This document shows positions 39,614-47,562 of a stretch of 64,000 bases of DNA, one piece after another. The position numbers were made by a program, and so were the translations under genes. Origin of the DNA: JALEFZ01 sp964564415 (GTDB taxonomy: Bacteria > Bacteroidota > Bacteroidia > J057); contig CAZMAV010000005.1 in NCBI GenBank assembly GCA_964564415.1, positions 1 to 64,000 on the forward strand, written 5' to 3'. A model generated the notes under the pieces. That model had not been told where the DNA came from and did not search any database. It saw only the letters and a list, made by a program, of their open reading frames with translations. Numbering within the stretch: position 1 is the stretch's first letter; each line of letters starts with the position of its first letter.

Positions 39614-40489
39614 TCAGGCGATGGTTTCGCCGGTGCTGGCCTGCCAGAGGGCGTACCAGTCCTCGCGGTCCAGGTCGATTTGATGGGCTTTCAGGGCTGA
39701 TTGGATGCGTTCAATTTTGGAGCTTCCGATGACGGGAATGAGGCCGGAGGGGTGTTTGTAGAGAAATGCCAGGAGGATTTGGTCCAGGGAAGCGTTGTAT
39801 TTTTCCTGCAGGGCTTGAGCGGCCTGGCGGATGCGCTGGCTTTGGGGATCGGTTGGGGATGTGAAAATTTTGCCTCCGCCGAGAGGGGACCAGGCAGTAG
39901 GGCTAATGTGATGGCGGGCATAGGTATCGAGGCTCCCATCCTGGAAGGCGTCGAGGTGAAAGAGGGAAACTTCGATTTGATTGGTAATGAGGGGAAAAAT
40001 CTGGTGGAGGAGTTCGAACTGTCGGGGGCTAAAATTAGAGACCCCAAAGGCTTTGACCTTGCCAGCTTTTTTGAGTTGGGTAAAGGCTTCGGCGATCTCC
40101 TGGACATCCATGAGGAAGTCGGGTCGGTGGATCAGGAGGACGTCCAGGTAATCGGTTTTGAGCATCTTCAGCGAATGTTCGGCCGAGGCGATAATATGCT
40201 CCTTAGAGGCGTCATAGCTTTTAAGTTTATAGGGTCGATTGGGGGAAACGAGTTTGATCCCGCATTTGGTGGTCAGTTGAAGGGCTGGGCGCAGCTGTGG
40301 CCTGAGGTTCATCATCTTACCAAATTCCTCCTCAGTGGTAAAATTCCCATAGATATCGGCATGGTCGAAGTGAGAAAGTCCGAGTTCTAGGCACTGATCG
40401 ACGAAGCGGGCGAGTTGTTCGTTCTTCATCTGAGCCCCCCACTGTCCGAGGCGCATGGTTCCAATAAGGAGAGGAGGAAAGGCGGTCAT
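39614..40489 (-). CDS. Aldo/keto reductase (YdhF-like)
   Basis: A 291-residue NADPH-dependent oxidoreductase with the AKR (alpha/beta)8 fold. The catalytic tetrad is visible: Asp and Tyr in HFDHADIYG (Tyr at about 47), Lys in TTKCGI and His in LIHRPD. The late GSSKIERIQSALKA is the cofactor-binding region. Best fit is the YdhF/AKR class found in many bacteria that reduce aldehydes and ketones. It is the first gene of an operon with the SsuD-like enzyme (41 bp between stop and next start). The 40490-40573 stretch upstream is short, and the next gene upstream is a pseudogene. The substrate is unknown. Confidence 0.86.
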   Translation of the reverse strand: MTAFPPLLIGTMRLGQWGAQMKNEQLARFVDQCLELGLSHFDHADIYGNFTTEEEFGKMMNLRPQLRPALQLTTKCGIKLVSPNRPYKLKSYDASKEHIIASAEHSLKMLKTDYLDVLLIHRPDFLMDVQEIAEAFTQLKKAGKVKAFGVSNFSPRQFELLHQIFPLITNQIEVSLFHLDAFQDGSLDTYARHHISPTAWSPLGGGKIFTSPTDPQSQRIRQAAQALQEKYNASLDQILLAFLYKHPSGLIPVIGSSKIERIQSALKAHQIDLDREDWYALWQASTGETIA

Positions 40490-40573
40490 ATTTTTAAGGG
40501 AGGAAGTTAAGGGCTTGTGGGCAGGGATGCAAGGAGGGGGATGCTAGTGGGGATGGCTTTGTTGTGAACAAAG

Positions 40574-42139
40574 CTAGCGCATGCTCAAATTGGGTGGAGA
40601 TTTCTTGAAAAGTTCTGGTTGAAAAAGGCGAAGTAGGTAATCGCTTAGGCTCCTCACATCAATGTCTGTATTTTGTGAGGGGTATTTGGGTTGATAGTCA
40701 GGAAATTCCTGAAAGATATTGGGAAGCAACTGTAGGGGTAAACCTTCTGCATAGAAATAGTAAAATAAATCTAAGGCTTCTTCATCCGTCAGGACTTTTT
40801 TTGTGGACAATAAATTTAGGTAGTAAGGCAGCCCGGGAATGACTGTAATTCCATCTCCCTTTACAAAAGCTAGGCCTACACCCAGTTCAAAATCCTCCTC
40901 TGTCAAGTTTCCGGCAATGCCAGGTAAGGCGTTTGATTTAACATTTTCCACTCCCAGGCTTCTATGATAGGCTTCAAAAAATGATTCGCCCAACTGATTT
41001 AGTTCTTGGAGCGTCCAAGCGAGGGCATATTCCCTGCCGAAATGATCCACGAATACCTGATACATTTTTTCGGTCCTTTTTATCAGTCTTTATCGGATTT
41101 CTGAGGTTTTCAACCAAAAGTTGGTTTTAGGGTTATTCTGATTGAATTTACTTTGGGTATCCTTACATGACTGCAAAGGCCAGCCGATAAAGGCACCAGA
41201 CATCCACCATTCATCTTTCCGAGTCACCAGTTGAATCATAGCTACAAGTTTACCTGCTTGCTTAGCATCTATTTCCACAGAATCCTTGACAATTTCTATG
41301 AATTTTTCCGAATCGATTTCGACAAATTAATGATAGGAATCATCGCTTCTTTGATAAAAGAATAACCTGTTGACAATTCTGTTTAGGTTTCGGATGGCTT
41401 CAGCAGTTTCTTCGTGGGGGTTTAACAGCCTGATAAGCCATTCCCTTTCGCTTAGGCCTGAGAATGAGGAAGTTTGTTGGAAGAGATAGGAATCTTGCAT
41501 TTGGTAAATCAAGGGACCTATGTCTTCCAATTCCCGTATTGAGGGAGGGGGATTTTTCATCAAATCCTCCATTTCTTCTTGGTATTTATTCTTAAAATCC
41601 CGACTTAGAAGATAGCCTTCCAGGTCCATGAAAGCCAGCTTTCCCTTGATTTCGAAGAAAGAGGTATCATCTTCGAGGGTGAAATGTTTTTTATAAAAGT
41701 CAGTTTCAGGTATATATTCGAACTCTTCTGAGAGTACCTTCATGACCATACGGCCAATGGGCATGAAAGGTAGGTAGAAGGGATTTTCAGGTACTTTTGC
41801 AGTTAGGTAATGGAAGGAAAATAGAATGAAGAGTATATCTTCCAAGTTAAGTTGACCTTTTTGGTACTCCACTGTCGAATAGAAGGAGTAGGAGCTTGAA
41901 AGAGTTCTTCATGGTACTCGATCAGCACCCTCCAGATTCCAATGTCATTTACGATGTCTTCAAGGTAGGATGTGATCCATACCGACAAGTTGATCAAAAT
42001 CGTATGGATCTGTAAGTATTTCTTTGAGTACAGGTTTGAATTGGAGAAGGATTTTGTGAATTTTCCGGGTTACTTCCAGGTACTCTTGGTCGTAGTCAGT
42101 AGGGTTGGAATAGGGTTTTGACGCCAACCAATCCGACAT
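40574..42139 (-). pseudogene. DUF3843-like protein, broken by two frameshifts and two in-frame TAA codons
   Basis: From ATG 42139 the frame reads SDWLASKPYSNPTDYDQEYL, then shifts by one base near 41980 to SVWITSYLEDIVNDIGIW. Near 41885 it returns to the first frame (FYSTVEYQKGQLNLEDILF). It then stays open except for TAA at 41327-41329 (after DDSYH) and TAA at 41090-41092 (after TSEIR), ending at 40574. The joined protein would be about 520 residues. The LEDIVNDIGIW and QLNLEDILFIL blocks resemble DUF3843 of Bacteroidota (unknown function); that name comes from memory and a profile search is needed. Amino-acid composition and codon use remain normal across the breaks, so the loss is recent. 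It lies beside the IS4 remnant and tRNA-Asp. Confidence 0.62.
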
Positions 42140-42271
42140 CCCTACTTTCTTATTGCTTGGAGTTCTTTTTTCTGAGTGCCATAGGTGCGACTTGGTACTG
42201 CCTGGGAAAAACTAAGATTAAGGAATTTTGATGAAGGTTAAAAATGTATGGGCTTTCTTTGGCGAGACAGT

Positions 42272-42460
42272 TCAGATAGGTGATGGTGGCATGGTAGGTA
42301 CATCTATCAGATCTGCAATGAGCTGATCCTCCTTGAGTTTCCAGTCATCGTAAGAACAAAAAATGACCCAGTTATCTTTGGTCCTATTTAAAGTAGTATT
42401 GAGATTGTTGATTTCAATTGGATTCTTTGGAAATAAAAACTTTTCAAACGAGTTTCTATT
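42272..42460 (-). pseudogene. Truncated gene end cut by the IS element
   Basis: An open stretch read on the minus strand from the edge of the IS remnant: NSFEKFLFPKNPIEINNLN, TKDNWVIFCSYDDWKLKEDQ and DVPTMPPSPI, then TGA at 42272-42274. It has no start codon and begins at the IS terminal repeat, so it looks like the 3' end of a gene whose 5' part was lost when the IS inserted. No family recognised. Too short to be certain that it was coding. Confidence 0.4.
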
Positions 42461-42463
42461 TCA

Positions 42464-43029
42464 ATGCTAAGTACATGACAAAAGATTGATTTTCATTTGT
42501 AAGTCGTTGTTTCTGAATAGATTCAAGGTCAGGAAATCCAATCCAGTTTTGAAGATGCTGCAAGCTTTCCTTCCATGCTTTTTGATTGGAATACTTTCCA
42601 CTTTTTGGGCTATCCATTGTCCTACTAAAATGGCCCAGCTTTTGGCATGATGATACCTCTCACGGGCCAATACTGTGGGATGATTGTCCTGAAATTTGTC
42701 CCAGACAAAACAGCTCAACTGATCCAAAGGAAAAATCACACGAGCCAAGAAACGCTGAATACGCCGATAAACAGAGCTAGTTTTACCTCGGCATCGAAGC
42801 AAAGGTTTAGCTTACAGAGGTCTACACGGCGAACTTTAAGCAAAGTAAGGATTAACTGCACGAGACAATTCAAGCGACTTTTATGCAAAAAAAGAACGAT
42901 AATTGACCTTCAAAGGAGTCATGACTATTTTTCATTGGTGGGTGGTAAAAAGTTGAACAATTGTGTGGTGTAAAATTCAATTTAACAACTTGGAACTAAC
43001 CCACTATTTTTTTGTCATGTACTCAGCAT
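42464..43029 (-). mobile_element. Internally deleted IS4-family element
   Basis: The element is 566 bp long, bounded by 20-bp terminal inverted repeats with 19 of 20 matches: ATGCTAAGTACATGACAAAA (42464-42483) and its complement with one change (43010-43029). Complete IS4-type elements are usually over 1.2 kb, so about half is missing. The transposase stop codon lies inside the left terminal repeat. I could not see a target-site duplication. A second partial copy of the end sequence (CATGTACTTAG) follows directly at about 43028-43038. Confidence 0.75.
42467..42909 (-). pseudogene. IS4-family transposase remnant
   Basis: Read from 42909: SIIVLFLHKSRLNCLVQLIL, then LLKVRRVDLCKLNLCFDAEV in one frame, a one-base shift near 42790, then KTSSVYRRIQRFLARVIFP and LDQLSCFVWDKF. 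These match the N-terminal region of IS4-family transposases. The sequence then jumps to the C-terminal block WAILVGQWIAQ, IKKHGRKACSIFKTGLDFL, so the central catalytic DDE region (about 200 residues) is deleted. It is inactive. The element could still be moved in trans if a full copy exists elsewhere in the genome. Confidence 0.75.
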
Positions 43030-43194
43030 GTACTTAGTAAATCGGGCTTTTCTCTTTATTTGATTTACCCAAATTACTCTTCATTTTTCGTAGATATCTC
43101 ATGGTTACAAAACCAAAAGAGCAAAAGATAAATCAAGAGAAGAAAGGTATTTACCTACAATCCACAATTGACTCGACCTATAGCTCGACCCAAA

Positions 43195-43234
43195 AGAAAA
43201 AAAGCCACATAAATCATTGATTTACAAGGCTTTT
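43195..43234 (-). terminator. Terminator of the tRNA-Asp gene
   Basis: On the minus strand: AAAAGCC, TTG, TAAATCA, A, TGATTTA, TGT, GGCTTTT, then TTTC. The outer 7-bp and inner 7-bp stems are perfect and a T-run follows. It lies 15 bp downstream of the tRNA 3' end. Confidence 0.72.
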
Positions 43235-43248
43235 AGAATTTTTTGGAG

Positions 43249-43322
43249 CGGTCTGGACGGGACTCGAACCCGCGACCCCATGCGTGACAGGCATGTATTC
43301 TAACCAACTGAACTACCAGACC
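43249..43322 (-). tRNA. tRNA-Asp (anticodon GTC)
   Basis: A 74-nt cloverleaf on the minus strand. The acceptor stem GGTCTGG pairs with CCAGACC, followed by discriminator G. The D-loop contains AGTTCAGTTGGTTAGAAT, the anticodon loop CCTGTCACG gives GTC, and the T-arm is GCGGGTTCGAGTCCCGT. The CCA end is not encoded. It stands alone, with its own terminator downstream. The decayed region with the IS remnant lies immediately downstream, but I found no second copy of the tRNA 3' end that would mark an integrated element. Confidence 0.96.
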
Positions 43323-43390
43323 AAAATGAACTTTTTCTTTCACTTAGGCCGTCGTTTTCTAACGTTGTTTCCTAAGTGGGTGCAAATAAA

Positions 43391-43421
43391 GGCGGGATTT
43401 TTGACTTATACAAATCCCACC
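43391..43421 (-). terminator. Terminator of the Bat operon
   Basis: On the minus strand: GGTGGGATTT, an 11-nt loop, AAATCCCGCC (one mismatch), then TTTATTTG. It lies just after the batE stop codon and before the tRNA-Asp gene. Confidence 0.55.
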
Positions 43422-43432
43422 CCCTATTTTTT

Positions 43433-44191
43433 TTAAATTTTTGTTACCTGCTCCGAACGCACAAATCCCTCGACCTCTCCCGTGCTGATCGCCTTGATCC
43501 GTACCTTGCGCCAACCCTCAATTTCATCCAAAACCTCGACCTTGGACCCCTCATGCAGGATCAACAAATTCGTCTGACCATTGGGTGCCTCTTTCACATA
43601 AGCCGCCGGTGTCATCACGATGGCCTCCCGATTATCTGCCTCATCTGTCCCTCGCGAGACACTAAGCCCTGCCGCCGCTAAGGATAAGACCAGGGCCAAT
43701 ACCCCTGCAAAAAAGCTCAATTGCTTCAATCCCCGACCCTTCACAAAGACAAATAGGGCCCCAAACAAGAAGGCTATCCAGATCAAACTCAAACCCAGCA
43801 CGCCCCAGCTCTCTGAATTGCGAGAACGATAGCCCTCCTTCAACCATTTGCCCAAAAACAACTCCGGCTGACGCTCCAATTTGTCAATGGTCCGGGCATT
43901 GGCCAATTTCAAATTGTGAAGGACATTCTCATCGCCGGGATTCAAACGCAGAGCCCGCTCATAGTTCAAAATGGCTGAGCCCATATGGTCCAGCTTGTAA
44001 TGGGCATTGCCTGCATTGTAGTAGAGTTCCGCCTCTTCATAGCCCATACGAATCAAGGAATCGTAGAGGGAAGCAGCCTCTTCATAAGACTGCCGGCGAT
44101 AGGCCTCATTGGCCGCTGTCCAGGTTGGCCCCTGAGCCCAAAGCCCGCTGCCGCCAACCAAAACCAATAGTATGTTAAGCAGATATTTCAT
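43433..44191 (-). CDS. batE: BatE-like TPR/SH3 protein
   Basis: A 252-residue protein counted from MKYLLNILLVL (44191), the only start that gives a signal peptide (ends LWA before Gln). The N-terminal half has TPRs (AANEAYRRQSYEEAASLYD, AELYYNAGNAHYKLDHMGSA). Two hydrophobic segments follow (residues about 135-185), and the C-terminus is an SH3-like domain (AYVKEAPNGQTNLLILHEG to GWRKVRIKA). This is the BatE architecture. The Bat (aerotolerance) proteins form a membrane complex with VWA and TPR parts. It overlaps the batD end by 17 bp, so the two are translationally coupled. It is the last gene of the operon and is followed by a terminator. Confidence 0.85.
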   Translation of the reverse strand: MKYLLNILLVLVGGSGLWAQGPTWTAANEAYRRQSYEEAASLYDSLIRMGYEEAELYYNAGNAHYKLDHMGSAILNYERALRLNPGDENVLHNLKLANARTIDKLERQPELFLGKWLKEGYRSRNSESWGVLGLSLIWIAFLFGALFVFVKGRGLKQLSFFAGVLALVLSLAAAGLSVSRGTDEADNREAIVMTPAAYVKEAPNGQTNLLILHEGSKVEVLDEIEGWRKVRIKAISTGEVEGFVRSEQVTKI

Positions 44192-45992
44192 GTTCCAGGT
44201 TACTGATGCTCGATACTGCCTCTTTGTAGGTCTTTTCCATTTTTTCCTCCACCGCCGAGGGGGCAAACAAGGCCATTTCGCAGGTATCCAAAATGCCGGT
44301 AAGCCTCTCGACTTCTCCCTCTGAAGCTCCCCGCCCGGCCAGTTGGCTTCGTATGCTCTCCTTCGACATGGATGACTGTCCCATGTTGAGTTTGTCGCCC
44401 ACATAGCCCCAAATGGCCCGTATGACTTCGTTGTAAAAGTTCTTTTGGTCCCTTGCCTCCATGTGCCTGTGGGCATCTTTCAGGCGATTGAGCGCGACCT
44501 TTGTCGCCTTGCGCTGCCGGGTGCCTACGACGTCAGCCGAGCGAGCCTCCTGCCGCTGCTTCCAGCCCAAGAGCAAGGCCAAGAGCAAAAAGGGAGAGGC
44601 ATACATTGTCCAATACAAAGGACCCTTTACAAGTGATGTCTTTTCTTTTTCCCAGTCAATTGCCTCCCCGGTCTCGATAAACCTGATGTCCTCATCCAGC
44701 ACCGATACCTCGCTTTTGTTGGCTGGATTGACCCCACCATTGCCAGCATTCGCCAGGGGTTCTCCACTTACACTAATCTCGTAGGAAGGAGTCTGAACCT
44801 GCCGATAGCGCTCCTCCTCCGGATCAAAGTAGGAGAGAGTCAGAGGGGGAATTTCGAAGTTACCGGGATTGGAAGGAATGATCAGGTACTCGTAGGTACG
44901 GCTCCCTCCCAGTATGCCCCCACTCCTCGAATTGCTTTCCTTTATGTTGGGATCGTAAATCTCAAAACCACTGGGAAACTCTACCTGAGGTTCCGAAAGC
45001 TTGCGGAAATTGCCCTGGCCCGAGAGCTTAACCTTTACCGTGATGGGATCACCCGTCACCGTCTCGGTCTTGTCCAGGCTCATGTCAATGTTGTATTTAC
45101 CTACCAAACCAGAAAAGTCAGCGGGATTGCCCGGTGGAAGGGCTTTGACCGTGATGGGAATCTTTCCCCCACCAAATTTGTAGGGATAATTCTGATAGGA
45201 AGGAAAAAAGTCGTCGAAAATGCTCCTTCGCTGCCTTTTGTTGGTCTGTACCTGAATGACACAGGATAGCTTCAGGGGCTCTATGTTCAACTTGCCCGGA
45301 CGCTGAGGAAAAACGATGTCCTGGTAAATCACCCGGGTGCGGTATTGTTCGTTGTTGTAAACCTCGACCTTTTGGGGGGCGTCGGCTACCTTTACATTTT
45401 CCTTCCAGAATCCTTCATAGCTGGGCGCCTCGGTCAGTTCCAATTCATAGGGCTGTACCTGATTGTACAATTTGTAGGTTACCGTAATCTGCTCTCCCTG
45501 GTATACTTCGCGCTTGCTAAGCAAGGTCCTGAGAAAGAGGGCATCACGAATCTGAGCGTCAAGGTTTTCGGAGTTGGCCTCCCGTTTATTGGCCCCTGAA
45601 TTATCGGGACTATTATTTGCCTGGGCCTCCAGTACTTGTAGGGTAAGGGGAGCCGTCTTGGTCTTTTTGCCATTGATCTTGGTGCTGGCAGGGCCTATGG
45701 TATAGCTTCCCTTTTTACCTGCCCTCAGGTAAAAGGAAAAGGTCACCGATTGAGAAGTTCGGCCATTGATCATCTGCACCTGGGTGCTGACATTGGGTCC
45801 CCCCAAGACCTGAAAGTCCTTAAAATCGGGATAGTCGATGGGCTGGCGCTGGGTATTGGTCAGCCTAAAGCTCACCTGAAAGGTTTCTCCCACCCGGACC
45901 TGGTTCTTGCTCAAAAAGGCACTGAACTCCTGTGCCTTCAACCCATGGAGGCTGAGACATATCCCAAGGATTACCATTATCAAGCGCTTCAT
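44175..45992 (-). CDS. batD: BatD-like oxygen-tolerance protein
   Basis: A 605-residue protein with a signal peptide ending LKA before Gln. The long N-terminal region consists of repeated Ig-like beta domains (FSAFLSKNQVRVGETFQVSFRL, then a second with VYQGEQITVTYKLYNQ and a third with KTETVTGDPITVKVKLSGQG), as in the BatD/oxygen-tolerance family. One transmembrane segment (GPLYWTMYASPFLLLALLLGW) lies near residue 470, then a cytoplasmic helical tail. Size is normal for the family. The gene before it ends 2 bp upstream and batE overlaps its 3' end, so all are in one operon. Confidence 0.88.
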   Translation of the reverse strand: MKRLIMVILGICLSLHGLKAQEFSAFLSKNQVRVGETFQVSFRLTNTQRQPIDYPDFKDFQVLGGPNVSTQVQMINGRTSQSVTFSFYLRAGKKGSYTIGPASTKINGKKTKTAPLTLQVLEAQANNSPDNSGANKREANSENLDAQIRDALFLRTLLSKREVYQGEQITVTYKLYNQVQPYELELTEAPSYEGFWKENVKVADAPQKVEVYNNEQYRTRVIYQDIVFPQRPGKLNIEPLKLSCVIQVQTNKRQRRSIFDDFFPSYQNYPYKFGGGKIPITVKALPPGNPADFSGLVGKYNIDMSLDKTETVTGDPITVKVKLSGQGNFRKLSEPQVEFPSGFEIYDPNIKESNSRSGGILGGSRTYEYLIIPSNPGNFEIPPLTLSYFDPEEERYRQVQTPSYEISVSGEPLANAGNGGVNPANKSEVSVLDEDIRFIETGEAIDWEKEKTSLVKGPLYWTMYASPFLLLALLLGWKQRQEARSADVVGTRQRKATKVALNRLKDAHRHMEARDQKNFYNEVIRAIWGYVGDKLNMGQSSMSKESIRSQLAGRGASEGEVERLTGILDTCEMALFAPSAVEEKMEKTYKEAVSSISNLEHEISA

Positions 45993-45994
45993 AT

Positions 45995-46339
45995 CTATTT
46001 CTGTATGATCTGGTTCAATAAATTCATCAAATCTTCCGTCGCCTTCATCAGCGTCTGCCTGCGCTGCTCCAACTCACCCTTGCCCTGGACATCTACCAAC
46101 TGCAGCCAGTAATGGGTCTTTTTGACCTGGCCATAGCAAGCCTTGAGCCCCAGTTGATAGTCGTGCTTATTGCTGGCCTGGGTTGCCTGTAGGTAGACTT
46201 GGCCCACCAAACCCGAAGACCTGACCAGCTCTTTGAGGTCTTCTACATTGGCCACCGTCATCGGCAGGTATTTACCAAAATCCCTGATGGCGAGGGCATA
46301 CTGCAGGGTGTGTTCCGCTAGGGGGTCTTGCTGAGCCAT
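45995..46339 (-). CDS. Four-helix-bundle protein inserted in the Bat operon
   Basis: A 114-residue all-helical protein. The start (DPLAEHTLQYALAIRDFGKYLP) and the later LKACYGQVKKTHYWLQLV segment match the four-helix-bundle family best known from 23S rRNA intervening sequences. Members form small oligomers and have no known enzymatic role. It ends 2 bp before batD, so it is co-transcribed with the Bat genes; the upstream BatC-like gene ends about 86 bp away. A gene of this type is not a standard Bat component, so it is either a lineage addition or a mobile small protein that landed between operon genes. Confidence 0.72.
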   Translation of the reverse strand: MAQQDPLAEHTLQYALAIRDFGKYLPMTVANVEDLKELVRSSGLVGQVYLQATQASNKHDYQLGLKACYGQVKKTHYWLQLVDVQGKGELEQRRQTLMKATEDLMNLLNQIIQK

Positions 46340-46425
46340 TTAATCGCGTTTCAAGTGTAGAATAATAGAAATAATGAGAAGAAGCTATCTATGTAATCGC
46401 TTTCTCTCCCATTTCCCTATCATTA

Positions 46426-46902
46426 CTACCAATCTTTTTCGGTCTTGGTTGGTATGGTCTTCACTTTTCGCTTTTGGATCTCCTTTTGCAGCTTCTGCTC
46501 TTCCATTTGAAGGGCTTGAAGCAACTTTTCCAGGTCTTCTTTGCTCATCTGGGCTGGCTTGGACTGCTGCTTTTGCTGCTGATCCTCCTGTTGTTTCTGC
46601 TGCTGATCTTCTTTTTGCTGGTCCTCCTTCTCCTGATCCTGGTTTTGATCCTTGTTGTTTTTGTTTTGCTCCTTCTCCTCTTCCTTCATCAAAAGCTCGT
46701 ATAGTTCTCTAAGCTCTGCATCATTAGGAGCAATCTGAAGACCGGCTTGGACGGATTCCATGGCTGCGTCTTTTTCTCCAAAAATATATTGCTGTGCCCC
46801 CTGGTGAAAATAATCTTTGGCCGTCTGGGCCAGGGAAGTCAGGGCAATTAAGCTTGCCACCAAGGTGGCGATAAGGTATTTCATCATTGTTTTGTTCATC
46901 AT
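46426..46902 (-). CDS. BatC-like short TPR protein with Gln/Lys/Glu-rich tail
   Basis: A 158-residue protein. The signal peptide ends SLA before Gln. Residues about 26-70 carry one TPR (AKDYFHQGAQQYIFGEKDAAM, then GLQIAPNDAELREL). From residue about 72 it is almost all Gln, Lys, Glu, Asp and Asn, then a predicted helix (SKEDLEKLLQALQMEEQKLQ). The start overlaps the stop of the upstream TPR gene by 4 bp. It looks like the C-terminal half of a BatC protein made as a separate gene; the charged low-complexity run is typical of BatC. It probably sits in the periplasm. Confidence 0.72.
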   Translation of the reverse strand: MMNKTMMKYLIATLVASLIALTSLAQTAKDYFHQGAQQYIFGEKDAAMESVQAGLQIAPNDAELRELYELLMKEEEKEQNKNNKDQNQDQEKEDQQKEDQQQKQQEDQQQKQQSKPAQMSKEDLEKLLQALQMEEQKLQKEIQKRKVKTIPTKTEKDW

Positions 46903-47558
46903 TCGTTTGTTGGGCTCACCCCTACAATTTCCTGAAGGCGCCCGATAAAATCATTGTAATAAGCGACCGTTTCGTCCTTCTTTAAGCCTTCTTTCATCAG
47001 GTTAAAAGCTGAAAGATACCTGCGCTGACCGACCATTCCATCGGCTTGCTTTTTGAGCCTTTTGGCAAATTCGGAAGGCTTGAGGTCGTTCTGATCTTGG
47101 TTTTGCTGAGGATTGTCCTTCATCTGCTGAAGGGCGTAGGCCAGGTTAAACCGCGTATCTGCATCCATGGGATTGCGGCGAAGGGCATTCTTATAAGCTG
47201 CAATGGACTTTTTCAATTCCTTCTTTTGCAAGAATGCATTTCCCAAATTATGGTAGGCCAAAGCCTGGGCCATTTTATCCTCTCCCAGACCTGCAGCCTG
47301 TTGATATTGCTTGATAGCGTCGTCAAAACGCTCCTGCTTGTACAGGCTGTTGCCCAGGTTAAACCTGGCCTTAAAGTCAGCAGCCTCTGCTTCCAGGGCC
47401 TTTTTGTAGGCCACCTCCGCATCGACAAAGGAGTCGTCCTCATAGGCCTTGTTGCCTTCCCTTGTATAGGCCTTTACCTTGGGGGTAAATACCTGCCCCT
47501 GCATGGCCCGTGGGATCAGCATCAAAGTCAGTATCGCTATGTGGAGGTAATGCTTCAT
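46899..47558 (-). CDS. batC: BatC-like TPR protein
   Basis: A 219-residue exported TPR protein. The signal peptide ends MQG before Gln. TPR repeats: YTREGNKAYEDDSFVDAEVAY, ARFNLGNSLYKQERFDDAIKQ, LAYHNLGNAFLQKKELKKSIA and TRFNLAYALQQMK, which then gives way to a Gln/Asn/Asp-rich stretch. This is the BatC type found between the VWA and BatD genes of Bat operons. It starts 4 bp after the stop of batB and overlaps the next gene by 4 bp. A second, shorter BatC-like gene follows, so BatC function is probably shared between two proteins here. Confidence 0.8.
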   Translation of the reverse strand: MKHYLHIAILTLMLIPRAMQGQVFTPKVKAYTREGNKAYEDDSFVDAEVAYKKALEAEAADFKARFNLGNSLYKQERFDDAIKQYQQAAGLGEDKMAQALAYHNLGNAFLQKKELKKSIAAYKNALRRNPMDADTRFNLAYALQQMKDNPQQNQDQNDLKPSEFAKRLKKQADGMVGQRRYLSAFNLMKEGLKKDETVAYYNDFIGRLQEIVGVSPTNE

Positions 47559-47562
47559 TTGT

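Noticed and set aside
39701..40390. 229-codon plus-strand ORF opposite the aldo/keto reductase
   Set aside because: Antisense shadow of a clear AKR gene with all catalytic residues in the minus frame.
43028..43195. A further RNA gene or small CDS between the IS remnant and the tRNA
   Set aside because: Only AT-rich sequence without a stable cloverleaf or ORF of notable length.
43249..43322. tRNA-Asp as the attachment site of an integrated element
   Set aside because: There is an IS remnant and decayed genes nearby, but no integrase and no second copy of the tRNA 3' end within the window.
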